From CAYZJD01 sp964483455 (GTDB taxonomy: Bacteria > Acidobacteriota > Terriglobia > Bryobacterales > Bryobacteraceae): a stretch of 64,000 nt of DNA. The DNA lies in NCBI GenBank assembly GCA_964483455.1, contig CAZACK010000013.1, forward strand, positions 4,136-68,135, read 5' to 3'. Under the pieces are notes generated by a model. The model saw only the letters and a list, made by a program, of their open reading frames with translations, was not told the origin of the DNA and searched no databases. How positions within the stretch are numbered: the stretch's first letter is position 1; each line of letters starts with the position of its first letter. Made by a program: the position numbers and the translations under genes. Below, piece by piece: positions 25,700 to 36,341 of this stretch.

Positions 25700-26647
25700 A
25701 TGCGAGCCGACCGGCTGCTTTCCATCCTGCTACTGCTCCAGGTGCACAAGAGGATCACCGCCCATGAGCTGGCAAGACGGCTTGAAGTCTCTGAACGCAC
25801 CATCCTGCGCGACATGGAGGCGTTGAGCGGCGCCGGCGTGCCGGTGATGGCCGAGCGGGGGGTGGGAGGCGGCTGGAGCCTCCTCGGGGATTACCAGACC
25901 AAGCTCACCGGGCTGACCGCGGCCGAGATCCAGGCGCTGTTTCTCGCCAGGCCGGCGAGGGTGATGGCGGACCTCGGATTGAAGCAGGAGTCGGAAGCGG
26001 CTCTCATCAAGCTCCAGGCGTCGCTGCCGGCGGAGGCCAGGCGGCAGGCGGAGTCTGCGCGGCAGCGGATTCTGATCGACACGCGCGGATGGCGTGACCC
26101 GGCGGAATCGATTCCTTGCTTGCCGGTGCTGATGGAGGCGCTCTGGCGCGGGCGGCAAGTGCGGTTTCTGTACGACCGCCAGTTCGGTGAAGCGGGTGAG
26201 CGGACCACCGATCCGCTGGGCCTGGTGGCCAAGGGCAGCGTCTGGTACCTGGTCGCCAATGTCGATGGGGGAACGCGGACCTACCGCGTGTCGCGAATCC
26301 GCGAGGCGACGGTTTTGGATCAGCCGAGCAGCCGGCCGGCGGAGTTCGATCTCGCGGCCTATTGGGAGCAGTCGGCGGCGGAGTTCCGCGAGAAACTGCC
26401 TCGCTACTACGCGACGTTCCTGGCAAGCCCCTCGGTGATGAGATGGGTGCGGTATCGGGGCTGGCGGCTGGAGGAAGAACGACCGGACGGCGACCGCATT
26501 CGCGTTCGGCTTCGTTTCGATGCCGAGGAGGAGGCGCTGCAATTCGCGCTGAGCTTCGGCGGCGACATCGAGGTGATCGAGCCTGCTGAGTTACGGGCAA
26601 AGGTGTGCGGCGGCGCGCTCGCGATCCTGCGGCGATACCGGGAGTAG
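25700..26647 (+). CDS. HTH-WYL transcriptional regulator (YafY-like)
   Basis: 315 residues. N-terminal HTH_11 domain (RADRLLSILLLLQVHKRITAHELARRL, SERTILRDMEAL) followed by a WYL domain (about 140-215: VRFLYDR, DPLGLVAKGSVWYLVANV, TYRVSRI) and a C-terminal WCX-like extension. WYL proteins bind small ligands or nucleic acids and act as regulators. The divergent partner gene suggests local control. Confidence 0.88.
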   Translation: MRADRLLSILLLLQVHKRITAHELARRLEVSERTILRDMEALSGAGVPVMAERGVGGGWSLLGDYQTKLTGLTAAEIQALFLARPARVMADLGLKQESEAALIKLQASLPAEARRQAESARQRILIDTRGWRDPAESIPCLPVLMEALWRGRQVRFLYDRQFGEAGERTTDPLGLVAKGSVWYLVANVDGGTRTYRVSRIREATVLDQPSSRPAEFDLAAYWEQSAAEFREKLPRYYATFLASPSVMRWVRYRGWRLEEERPDGDRIRVRLRFDAEEEALQFALSFGGDIEVIEPAELRAKVCGGALAILRRYRE

Positions 26648-26670
26648 CCCGAACCCGGGCCGCCAGCCAC

Positions 26671-28959
26671 CTATGGCAACCCAAAGGCGATGATGCTCGC
26701 GCCGGCGGCGACCGCCACGGACTGCCGCCCGTCCGCCAGGTACGTCATCGGAGATGCGCGCCAGTTCTGGTTGGTATGGAAGTGCCAGAGCGGTTTGCCG
26801 GCGGCTGCATCCAGCGCGGCGAACGCGCCGCTGTCGTCGCAGAGGAATACCAGGCCGCCGTCGGTGGAGAGTACTCCGCCCCAGGTGTTGCCCGGGCCTG
26901 TCTGGTGATACTCCCATTTGATGGCGCCCGTTTTGACGTCGATAGCGCGCAGGTGCTTCTTCGGCTGCTCGCCCGGAACCGCGCGCACGGCGCCGCCGTA
27001 GAACGACTTCCCTGGCTCCCACCACGCCGACGATTTGTAGTAGATGTTGCACTTCTCGAGCGCCATCACGTAGAACAGTCCCGTCGCCGGATGCCAGGCG
27101 GTGGACATCCAGTTGGTGGCGCCGTCCATGGACGGGCACACTTTCGATCCCTCGATCGACGGCGCCGTGCCGGGCAGCACCTGGGGCCGTCCGCCGGGGC
27201 CGATGCCGCTGGCCCAGGTCAGCTTGTGTACGAACGGCTTGGCAAGCAGGAGTTCGCCATTGGTTCTGTCAAGGAGGTAGAAGAAGCCGTTCCGGTTGGC
27301 CTGCGCGAGCAGCTTGCGAGGACGCCCGCCGAACTCCGCGTCGATCAGCATCGGCGTCTGCTGCGCGTCCCAGTCGTGGACATCGTGCGGCGTGAACTGA
27401 TAATGCCATTTCAATTCGCCGGTGTCCGGCTTTAGCGCGAGCACGGAATCGGAATAGAGGTTGTCGCCCTTACGCTCGTCGCCGTTGAAATCGGGACACG
27501 GGTTTCCAGTCGGCCAGTAGAGCAGGTCGAGCTCGGGATCGTAGGTGCCGGTGAGCCAGGCGGCGGCGCAGCCATGATCGAGCGCGCGCCCGGCCCACGT
27601 TTCCGAGAGCGGCTCGCCCGGCGCCGGAATTGTCCAGAAGCGCCACGCGCGATCTCCAGTCGCGGCGTGGTAGGCGGCGACAAAGCCGCGGACGCCTTCA
27701 TCCCCGCCGGATGTGCCGGAAATCACGAGATCCTTGACCACCAGCGGCGCCGAGGTGGCGCCGTAATGCTGGCGAAAGTCGGCCATCTTCACGTCCCACA
27801 GCAGCGCGCCGGTGAAGCGGTTGAGCGCGATCAGACGGGCGTTGTCCGTCACCAGGAACACGCGATCGCGCCAGACGGCTACGCCGCGATTGATGCCGCC
27901 GGCGGCGTCCCCAATCACGCCCGGAGTGCGCGGGCGGCGCCAGTTCCAGATCTCGCGGCCGGTCCGCGCGTCGAGCGCAATCGCCTGGTTAACGTTCGTC
28001 ACGTACATTACGCCGCTGACCACCACCGGCGTAACCTCGAGGCGCTCGGCGCCGCGGATGGTGTACATCCACTTCGGCGCAAGCCCGGCCACGTTGCCGG
28101 CGTGGATCTGCTTGAGAGGGCTGTGCCGGTTCCCGCTCGGGTGGCCATGATAGGTTGGCCAATCGCCGTGCCCGAAATCCGGCGCGGCGGCAGATTCCGT
28201 GTCGAGGCCGGGACCGGCGGACCCCTCGGAAAGCCGGCTCAAGTACGCCAGCAGATTGCGCATTTCCTCGGCGGACGCCCGCACCGGCGGCATCAGCGGA
28301 CCTTCTTCGCGGTCGATGCGAACAATCTCCCCGGCGAGGAGCAGGTGCAGCCGTCCTTCGAGATCCTGCAACTGCAAGTCGTAGTTGCTCTCGTTCTTGG
28401 CGAAGCCGCGGATCTGCGAGCCGTCGCGCAACGCAACGCGCACCACGCGATATCCCGGCAGGCGGCGAGCGCCTGGATCACGCAGTGATTGGCCGATCTC
28501 CGCCAGCGTCCGCCTGCGGCCGAGATTGGAAAGGTCAGGCCCGTTCGGGCTTCCCCGTCCTTCCGCGATGTGGCACGACGCGCACCGGCCGGCGCCGAAG
28601 AAGAACTCGCGCCCGCGCGCCGCATCTCCAGGCACCGCCCGCTCGATCGCCGGGGTACTCAGGGAACGCACGAAGGCGACAATCCGGTCCATCTCCGAAT
28701 CAGACAGGCGGAACGGCGGCATGCCCGCGTCGGGGATTCCCTTCCCGATGACATCCCGCAGGTCCTGTTCGGAAGGCAGGCGTTCACCCTCGCGCCCCGT
28801 GACGCCGGGCGCTCGCTCGCCGCCCATGCCATCGGCGCCGTGGCATGGCGCGCACCGCGCTTCGAATTGCCTCCGGCCGGCCTCGATCAGGGATTCGGCG
28901 TCAGGCGCTTGGGCGAACCCGGCCACGGCCAGCAGAAAAGCAAGGGCAGGCGTTCGCAT
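26671..28959 (-). CDS. PQQ-dependent quinoprotein dehydrogenase with N-terminal di-heme cytochrome c
   Basis: 762-residue periplasmic enzyme. Signal peptide (MRTPALAFLLAVAGFAQA), then two c-type heme motifs CAPCH (about residue 36) and CASCH (about 130), a linker, and a PQQ beta-propeller with repeated tryptophan-docking units (ALDARTGREIWNW, ALNRFTGALLWDV, AAGKPLWHFHTN). It should oxidise an alcohol or sugar and pass electrons through the hemes. In classic quinohemoproteins the cytochrome is C-terminal; here it leads. Substrate unknown. Confidence 0.88.
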   Translation of the reverse strand: MRTPALAFLLAVAGFAQAPDAESLIEAGRRQFEARCAPCHGADGMGGERAPGVTGREGERLPSEQDLRDVIGKGIPDAGMPPFRLSDSEMDRIVAFVRSLSTPAIERAVPGDAARGREFFFGAGRCASCHIAEGRGSPNGPDLSNLGRRRTLAEIGQSLRDPGARRLPGYRVVRVALRDGSQIRGFAKNESNYDLQLQDLEGRLHLLLAGEIVRIDREEGPLMPPVRASAEEMRNLLAYLSRLSEGSAGPGLDTESAAAPDFGHGDWPTYHGHPSGNRHSPLKQIHAGNVAGLAPKWMYTIRGAERLEVTPVVVSGVMYVTNVNQAIALDARTGREIWNWRRPRTPGVIGDAAGGINRGVAVWRDRVFLVTDNARLIALNRFTGALLWDVKMADFRQHYGATSAPLVVKDLVISGTSGGDEGVRGFVAAYHAATGDRAWRFWTIPAPGEPLSETWAGRALDHGCAAAWLTGTYDPELDLLYWPTGNPCPDFNGDERKGDNLYSDSVLALKPDTGELKWHYQFTPHDVHDWDAQQTPMLIDAEFGGRPRKLLAQANRNGFFYLLDRTNGELLLAKPFVHKLTWASGIGPGGRPQVLPGTAPSIEGSKVCPSMDGATNWMSTAWHPATGLFYVMALEKCNIYYKSSAWWEPGKSFYGGAVRAVPGEQPKKHLRAIDVKTGAIKWEYHQTGPGNTWGGVLSTDGGLVFLCDDSGAFAALDAAAGKPLWHFHTNQNWRASPMTYLADGRQSVAVAAGASIIAFGLP

Positions 28960-29068
28960 CCAACTATCGTTTCACGAAAACGATCGTGCCGAACGCCTCG
29001 GGGACATGATGCGGATCGCTTCCCAGGACCGACCTCAGCGGGAGTGCAGCCGTCGCATACGAGATCTC

Positions 29069-30025
29069 TTACGCGTCCACGTGATGCGCGAAGCGGAAGT
29101 CGAGCGCCGTCTTGTTCCGCTGCGACAGTTCCCCCGAAAGCCGCTGCATCTCCTCGCCCGGCAGCGGCTGGAAGGCCCGCGCGATCTGTACATTCTCGTC
29201 GATGTGCTCCAGCTTCGGCATACCGACGACGGCCGTGGTCACCGGCAGCGACAGCGCGTAGCCGAGGAGCTTCTCCGGCGGCGCCTGCCCGACCAAGCCT
29301 TCCTGGGCGTAGATCTTCATGGCGATCACACCCATGTTCTTGCGCCTGGCGACCGGCAACGCGATCTTCTCGAAGCTTTGGTGCAGTTCCTCGTTGATGA
29401 TCATGCCCCGCTGCCCGTTCGTCATGCCGGCCATCGCCGCGTTGAGCGCCATTTGGGTGCAGTCGAAATCGTGGCGATCGAGCGCGGTCTTGAGCACCGT
29501 CGGATTGGTGTGCGAGGTGACGCCGATGAACCGCGTGACCTTCTGATCCCGGAGTTTGCGCAGCAGGCCGAGGACCCCGTCCTTGGCTTCGACAGCGGCG
29601 AGGTCGGCTTCGTCCGTCAAAGAATGGATGTGGATCAGGTCCACCTGGTCCGTCTGGAGCCGCTTCAGGCTGCCTTCGATGATCCGCATGGCGTCGTCGG
29701 CCTTGCGCTCCGGCACCTTGGTGGCGAGGAAGAGGCCCTTGCGCCGGCCCTTCAGCGCTTTGCCGACGCGCTCCTCGCTCACGCCGTTGCCGTAACCGTA
29801 AGCCGTATCGACGTAGGTGATGCCGGCGTCGAGCGCGCGGGTCAGCGCCTCGATGGCTTTGCCCTCTTCCTTGTACATCAGGAAACGGCTGCCGCAGCCG
29901 AAGGCGAGGATGGAAACCTTGGCGCCGGTGCGTCCCAGAACACGCGCCGGCAGCGCTTTTTTCCTGGCATCCGCTCCCAGTGCGGCGGTCGCCGCCAGCG
30001 TACCCAGAAACTCCCGTCGTCTCAT
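29069..30025 (-). CDS. Tat-exported aldo/keto reductase
   Basis: 318 residues. Twin-arginine signal (RRREFLGTLAATAALGADA) suggests export as a folded protein. The AKR barrel shows YVDTAYGYGNGVSEERVGKAL with the catalytic Asp and Tyr, a Lys in LATKV and HIHSL. A strong AAGGAGGT Shine-Dalgarno precedes the ATG. Exported AKRs are common in acidobacteria and planctomycetes; the substrate is unknown. Confidence 0.88.
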   Translation of the reverse strand: MRRREFLGTLAATAALGADARKKALPARVLGRTGAKVSILAFGCGSRFLMYKEEGKAIEALTRALDAGITYVDTAYGYGNGVSEERVGKALKGRRKGLFLATKVPERKADDAMRIIEGSLKRLQTDQVDLIHIHSLTDEADLAAVEAKDGVLGLLRKLRDQKVTRFIGVTSHTNPTVLKTALDRHDFDCTQMALNAAMAGMTNGQRGMIINEELHQSFEKIALPVARRKNMGVIAMKIYAQEGLVGQAPPEKLLGYALSLPVTTAVVGMPKLEHIDENVQIARAFQPLPGEEMQRLSGELSQRNKTALDFRFAHHVDA

Positions 30026-30127
30026 GGTCGACCTCCTTGATCGAATTTGCTAAAGCGTATCGTACCCGCCCGGTGAGGTTCAACCAGCGCCAAGGGCGCG
30101 GCCCCCTGGGCCTCGAAGAACTGGTCG

Positions 30128-30931
30128 TCAAGCCGCCTGGTTGCGCTTCATCCGCCGCGCGTAGCGAATAATCCCCGCGTGGCGGACGGCCCGCGGCAGC
30201 AGGCCTCTCAGCAGCACGATCAGCCGGTAGATCCGGCCGGGCACGACGAACAGCTTGCCCTCGTCCAGCCCGCTCAGGGAGGCCTCGACGACGTCCTCGG
30301 CCCCCATCCACATGGGGCCGGGAACCAGCTTCCGGTCCACGCCCATGACATCATGGAACTCGGTTTCCGTGAACCCCGGACACAACGCCTGCACCCGCAC
30401 GGCCGAGCCCATTGCTTTCAGCTCCAGGTACACGCTTTCGGTGATGTGGTTCATCCAACCCTTGGTAGCGGAATAACTGGCGCTGCCGGGGCTCTCCCAA
30501 AAGCCCGCGACCGAGGACACGTTGATCACCGCCCCCCGATTCAGGGCCGTCATCTTCTTCAGGGCGGCGTGCATGAGGCGCATGGTGGCCAGGACATGCA
30601 GGCGGTGCATGGCGTCCTGGCTGTCGATGGTGGTCTCAAAAAAGCGTCCGCGTGTGCCGAAGCCGGCGTTGTTGACCAGCAGCTCCAGCCGTTCGAGCGC
30701 GGCCATGCGTTCCTCGACGGCTCTTACGCCGGAGTCGGTGACAAGATCCGCGACCACCGTTTCCGAGCGGGCGCCGTGGTTGCTCTCGAGTTCCCGGGCA
30801 AGTTCTTCCAGGCGGTCTTGACGCCGGGCCACCAGCAGGAGATCGTAGCCTCGCGCGGCGAGTTTGCGGGCGAAGGTCGCGCCCAGGCCGCTCGATGCGC
30901 CGGTCACCAGGGCGATCGGTCTTGCTGGCAT
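30128..30931 (-). CDS. Short-chain dehydrogenase
   Basis: 267-residue classical SDR: cofactor motif VTGASSGLGATFA, LVNNAGFG, catalytic Ser in INVSSVAG and YSATK (Tyr/Lys). A C-terminal hydrophobic and basic tail (LIVLLRGLLPRAVRH) suggests membrane association, as in DltE/YqjQ-like SDRs. ATG 30931 lies 7 bases after the upstream ATPase stop, so the two are coupled. Confidence 0.88.
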   Translation of the reverse strand: MPARPIALVTGASSGLGATFARKLAARGYDLLLVARRQDRLEELARELESNHGARSETVVADLVTDSGVRAVEERMAALERLELLVNNAGFGTRGRFFETTIDSQDAMHRLHVLATMRLMHAALKKMTALNRGAVINVSSVAGFWESPGSASYSATKGWMNHITESVYLELKAMGSAVRVQALCPGFTETEFHDVMGVDRKLVPGPMWMGAEDVVEASLSGLDEGKLFVVPGRIYRLIVLLRGLLPRAVRHAGIIRYARRMKRNQAA

Positions 30932-30938
30932 GTGGGCT

Positions 30939-32096
30939 TCATTCCTCCTCGAAGAGCCCCATCTGGTGCTCGTCGGGAGCTGGCGGCTCCTCCGGCCCCA
31001 CGGCTCGGACCGCGCCCTCGGCCAGCAGGCTCTCCACGTCGGCGCGTCCGATGGCCGGCACGACAACCGTGCCTTCTTGCCGCGGCACAAATAGAAAGAC
31101 CCCGTCGAACCGGGGCTTCTCGCCGGCCAGCAGGTCGAGCGAATGAGTCGTGAGAATAATCTGCCGGCCGGATCGGTGCTGCATCCGGGCGAGCATCGAG
31201 AGGATCACCCGCACGATCGCCGGGTGCAGCGACAGCTCCGGCTCCTCGAGCAGCAGCGGCCCGGCGCCGTCGAGCGCCGTCCACAGGATAGCCATCAGCC
31301 GGAGGGTTCCGTCGGAAAACTCGTCTTCCGTTTGCCAGGCGCCGCGAGCCCGCCAGTGCTCGTACCGCGCCCGAAGGTGAGGGCGCCCGCGCGAATCGCG
31401 CCGCACTTCGAGCTGCTTCAGATGAGGGACGGCGGCGCGCAGCGCTTCCAGGATCACTCGCAACCGTGGGTTCCGTGATTTTTCCGGGGTGGCCGCGATC
31501 TGTTCGAGCAGACCGCCGCCAAACGAATCGAACGCAGCATCGGAGCGATGCGGCTCGCGGACGCGCTGCGGCGTGGGGTGGAAGTAGCGCACCGCGCCCA
31601 GAAAGGAGGCCAGCTCGCGGAGGTCTCCGCGCGCGTGCCCCTGCTCGAGCAGGGTGGCGGCGAGACGGTCCGGGTCCGCCGCGTCCTGATCGTCCGGGCG
31701 AACGAAGACATCCTCCCCGCGCCGGGCGGCGCGCTCCCGTTTCACCAGCGGGCGGGCGGTCTCTTCGTGGTTGAATTGAAGCTCGTACTCCCATTCGGCG
31801 GGACCGGCGGCGTTGCCGATCCGCACCAGGATCCCCAGGTCCGAGTGTTGTCGCGCATCGAGGCAACGCAGGCGCGCCACGCCGCCGCGCCTCGCCACCG
31901 CCCGCTGGAACCCGCCGCCGGGCGCCGCCAGCTCTCGCAGGAAGCTCAGCGCATCGAGGAAATTCGTCTTGCCCGAAGCCGCCGGCCCGGCGAGGAACGC
32001 CCGCCGGGGCAGGTTGAGTTCAGCCTTGACGAAGTTGCGCCAGTTCTTCAGATGAACGTGAGTGAAGCGCAGCACGCTGCCGGCGGAACGGGGCAT
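30939..32096 (-). CDS. Stand-alone AAA/ABC-type ATPase (AAA_21, RecF/SMC-like)
   Basis: 385 residues. The N terminus RFTHVHLKNWRNF is typical of RecF/OLD-type ATPases; Walker A is GPAASGKTN, Walker B LLLEEPELSLHP with a D/H-loop in TTHSLDLL. No TOPRIM or nuclease domain follows. Proteins of this class occur in DNA repair and in phage defense, but nothing near it supports either role. TACACT lies 11 bases before the ATG. Confidence 0.8.
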   Translation of the reverse strand: MPRSAGSVLRFTHVHLKNWRNFVKAELNLPRRAFLAGPAASGKTNFLDALSFLRELAAPGGGFQRAVARRGGVARLRCLDARQHSDLGILVRIGNAAGPAEWEYELQFNHEETARPLVKRERAARRGEDVFVRPDDQDAADPDRLAATLLEQGHARGDLRELASFLGAVRYFHPTPQRVREPHRSDAAFDSFGGGLLEQIAATPEKSRNPRLRVILEALRAAVPHLKQLEVRRDSRGRPHLRARYEHWRARGAWQTEDEFSDGTLRLMAILWTALDGAGPLLLEEPELSLHPAIVRVILSMLARMQHRSGRQIILTTHSLDLLAGEKPRFDGVFLFVPRQEGTVVVPAIGRADVESLLAEGAVRAVGPEEPPAPDEHQMGLFEEE

Positions 32097-32140
32097 TGCG
32101 AGTACTCAGTGTACACCGGCGCGGTGCGCGGGCGGCCCGC

Positions 32141-32556
32141 TCACTCCCCCAACAGATGCAACAACACATTCCTCCGGTGCGGCGCCGCCCGGTGCTCGAA
32201 CAGGTAAATCCCCTGCCACGTGCCCAACCCGAGCCGCCCCTCCACCACCGGAATCGAAAGCTGCGTCGCCGTCAGCGCGGCGCGGATGTGGGCCGGCATG
32301 TCGTCGGCGCCCTCGATCGTGTGGCGGTACAGCCGCCTATCCTCGGGCGCCAGCCGGCTGAAGAAATCGTTCAGGTCGGCCACCACGTCCGGATCGGCGT
32401 TCTCCTGAATCGCCAGCGAGGCCGAGGTGTGCTGGACGAACAGCGTCAGCAGCCCCGTCCGAATCCCGCACTCGGCCAGCCAGCGCTCCACTTGCCCGGT
32501 GAATTCGTACAGCCCCTTGCCGCGCGTGCCGACAGTCACGCGGTGGCTGAACTGCC

Positions 32557-32560
<4 letters not shown>
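32141..32560 (-). CDS. yjbQ: YjbQ/UPF0047 family protein
   Basis: 139-residue single-domain protein with the UPF0047 signatures QHTSASLAIQENADP, HTIEGADDMPAHI and LGTWQGIYLFEHR. The family has weak thiamine-phosphate synthase activity reported for some members; its true role is uncertain. The ATG overlaps the glmS stop (ATGA), so it is translated with glmS. Confidence 0.9.
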
Positions 32561-34410
<1,850 letters not shown>

Positions 34411-34422
34411 ATCACGAGCCGC

Positions 34423-34668
34423 TCAGTCGATAAGCTCGACGCGATACTCTTCGATGACGGGGTTGGCCAGCACGTCGTGGGCGATCTGCTCGATTTCCCG
34501 GCGGACGCTGTCGAGGTCGGCGCCTCCGCCGACGGTGATGTCGAAGAACTTGCCCTGGCGGACGGCTGCAATCGTGCGGTGGCCCAATCCGTTCAGCGCC
34601 GAGCAGATGGTCTGGCCCTGGGGATCGAGCACCGTTGGTTTCAAGGACACGTAAACTCGGGCTTTCAT
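34423..34668 (-). CDS. purS: FGAM synthase subunit PurS
   Basis: 81-residue protein with the PurS pattern KARVYVSLKPTVLDPQGQTI ... VRQGKFFDI ... LANPVIEEY. It is the small subunit that joins PurQ and PurL. It stands alone here beside glmS, away from purL/Q. TACAAT ends 9 bases before the ATG. Confidence 0.93.
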   Translation of the reverse strand: MKARVYVSLKPTVLDPQGQTICSALNGLGHRTIAAVRQGKFFDITVGGGADLDSVRREIEQIAHDVLANPVIEEYRVELID

Positions 34669-34677
34669 GGAGATTCC

Positions 34678-34683
34678 ATTGTA
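34678..34683 (-). promoter_or_regulatory. -10 box TACAAT for purS-glmS
   Basis: Complement of 34678-34683 reads TACAAT, ending 9 bases before the purS ATG. No -35 recognised. Confidence 0.4.
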
Positions 34684-34770
34684 AGCCGAGAGCCGGTCAC
34701 CGCCTCCGTCCTGATCGCAGTCATCCCTCTGGCTTGATAGCAGGCGAGCCGGCCGAGCCCGATGGCGCCT

Positions 34771-35019
34771 TCAGTCCTCACTGTAGAAATGAGGGCGCAA
34801 GTCCGCTTCGACAATGTAGCGAAGCGCTTGCCGGAAGATCGCTCGGAGCGTTCCCTTGTCCACATCTCCATGGATAGCAATAGTCAGAGTCTGGCGTCTT
34901 CCCCCGGGCAGGATGCGCCGCAGTTTCACGTGACTGCCACGTTGGGAAACGAGGTGGAACCCAAAACCGGTGAAGATGCGAAGTAAGTCTTGGCCGGACA
35001 GGCTGCGCAGTTTCGGCAT
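34771..35019 (-). CDS. hicA: HicA-type mRNA interferase toxin
   Basis: 82 residues with the HicA dsRBD-like fold: LSGQDLLRIFTGFGF followed by the catalytic histidine in SQRGSHVKLRR and TIAIHGDVDKGTLRAIFRQA. Cleaves mRNA when free of HicB. The start overlaps the hicB stop by one base (TGATG). Order hicB-hicA is the reversed arrangement seen in many genomes. Confidence 0.9.
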   Translation of the reverse strand: MPKLRSLSGQDLLRIFTGFGFHLVSQRGSHVKLRRILPGGRRQTLTIAIHGDVDKGTLRAIFRQALRYIVEADLRPHFYSED

Positions 35020-35240
35020 CAGGCGACGGCATCCAGTTCCATCGTCGCGAGGATGGTGGGAGCGTCCGCCAGTCCGAGTTCGGCGAGATCTTCACCCTCC
35101 AGGTGCAGGGCGATAGCCTCGCGGATGTTCTTGGCCAGTTCATCCAGCGTCGCCGCTTCAGTCACCACGGGGAGGTCGAGGCACTCAGCTACGTACTGCT
35201 TGTCGCCGCGCAAGATTCGCACTTGAATCGTTCGCTTCAT
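35019..35240 (-). CDS. hicB: HicB-type antitoxin
   Basis: 73 residues. The partially degraded RNase H fold of HicB is visible: IRGDKQYVAECLDLPVVTEAATLDELAKNIREAI-like segment from residue 9. No C-terminal HTH/RHH extension is present, so DNA binding would need another element. A TACCA-A-TGGTA palindrome lies 15 bases upstream. Confidence 0.88.
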   Translation of the reverse strand: MKRTIQVRILRGDKQYVAECLDLPVVTEAATLDELAKNIREAIALHLEGEDLAELGLADAPTILATMELDAVA

Positions 35241-35254
35241 AGCCGTTCAGGTCC

Positions 35255-35265
35255 TACCAATGGTA
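35255..35265. promoter_or_regulatory. Small palindrome upstream of hicBA
   Basis: TACCAATGGTA, 5-bp arms around one central base, 14 bases upstream of the hicB start. A possible operator, but short enough to be chance. Confidence 0.3.
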
Positions 35266-35393
35266 TGCTACCGCACTCCCCTTCGAGGAATCGTCCCGGT
35301 CCCGTCGGGAAGTTCGGCGCAGGCACCTATCGCCTTCGCTTGAAGCGCGGCGCTCAGCCTTCAGTGGATGGACCTCCGGCCTACAACCAGCGG

Positions 35394-36341
35394 CTACAGG
35401 TAGATCCTCTCCAGCCTCTCCACCACGTACCTTCCGCACCTCTCGTAGCTCGCCCGCGGCCCGCGGCGGGCGGCGTCGAGATCGACACAGATCCAGCCCT
35501 TGTATTCGATCTCTTTCAGGATGCGGTGGCAGGCAGGGAAATCGATCTCGCCGTCGCCCAGGTCGTAGATGCTGGAAAAGAAGCGGGCCGCCTTGGTGTC
35601 GCGCGGATGCACCGTGCCGTTGTCGAGCACCACGTCGCTGGCCGGCGTCGTCCACCGCGCGTCTTTGTAATCGAGGAACATGATGCGGTCCTTGTAGCGG
35701 CTTAGCATTTCCACCACGTTGCTCCCGCCAAGGTGCAGGTGCGCCGTGTCGGGCGAGAAGTGGAACAGCTTCGGGTCCGTCAACTGCATCGCGCGGTGGA
35801 CCTCATCGGGACTTTCGACCATCTGGTCGAGGTGGTTGTGCAGGCCCGCCTTGAATCCCATCTCGCCGGCCAGCTCCCCGATCCGGTTGAAGCATTCGCA
35901 CATGGCGCGGAACGCGGCGTCGATATCCTCGCCCGGCTTGCGGCGGCCCGGTGAGAAAACCACCAAGTGCCGCGCGCCAAAGCCGGACAGGAACCTCATT
36001 GCCTCGCGCGCGTCCTCGAGGACCTTCTTGTGCATCGCCGGATCGTGAGATTGCGCGTTGAAGGAAATCGTCACAATGTACAACCCGCGCCGGGAGAGCT
36101 CCTTCTCCACCTGCGACTGAGTAAGTCCATAAGTCTTCAGGAAACCCGGAAATCCCGTAACCCGCATGCCGATGAACCCGGTGTCCTTCATGACATCGAG
36201 CACGTCGGTGAATGCCACCGGGCGGAAGTGGTTCCACAAGGCAAGGCTCAACGCCCATTTGACGTTCTTGTTCGCAGGGAACCGCGCAGCGGCGTGCGTC
36301 AACGAACTCGAGAGGGCGGCGAGAAAAGCGCGGCGGTTCAT
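35394..36341 (-). CDS. Exported TIM-barrel sugar isomerase/epimerase-like protein
   Basis: 315 residues of the xylose isomerase-like TIM-barrel family. Signal-like N terminus (MNRRAFLAALSSSLTHAAA), then LHNHLDQM, FSPDTAHLHLGG and LDYKDAR, the usual metal-binding His/Glu/Asp positions. ATG overlaps the stop of the enolase-superfamily gene (ATGA), so they form an operon. The substrate is probably a sugar or sugar acid, unknown. Confidence 0.82.
   Translation of the reverse strand: MNRRAFLAALSSSLTHAAARFPANKNVKWALSLALWNHFRPVAFTDVLDVMKDTGFIGMRVTGFPGFLKTYGLTQSQVEKELSRRGLYIVTISFNAQSHDPAMHKKVLEDAREAMRFLSGFGARHLVVFSPGRRKPGEDIDAAFRAMCECFNRIGELAGEMGFKAGLHNHLDQMVESPDEVHRAMQLTDPKLFHFSPDTAHLHLGGSNVVEMLSRYKDRIMFLDYKDARWTTPASDVVLDNGTVHPRDTKAARFFSSIYDLGDGEIDFPACHRILKEIEYKGWICVDLDAARRGPRASYERCGRYVVERLERIYL

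Noticed and set aside
30939..32096. Phage-defense system based on the OLD-like ATPase
   Set aside because: No TOPRIM, nuclease or second component is adjacent; neighbours are glmS, yjbQ and an SDR, so a defense role is unsupported.
34411..34422. glmS ribozyme/riboswitch
   Set aside because: Only 12 bases separate purS from glmS, too little for the ribozyme, and none is seen in purS.
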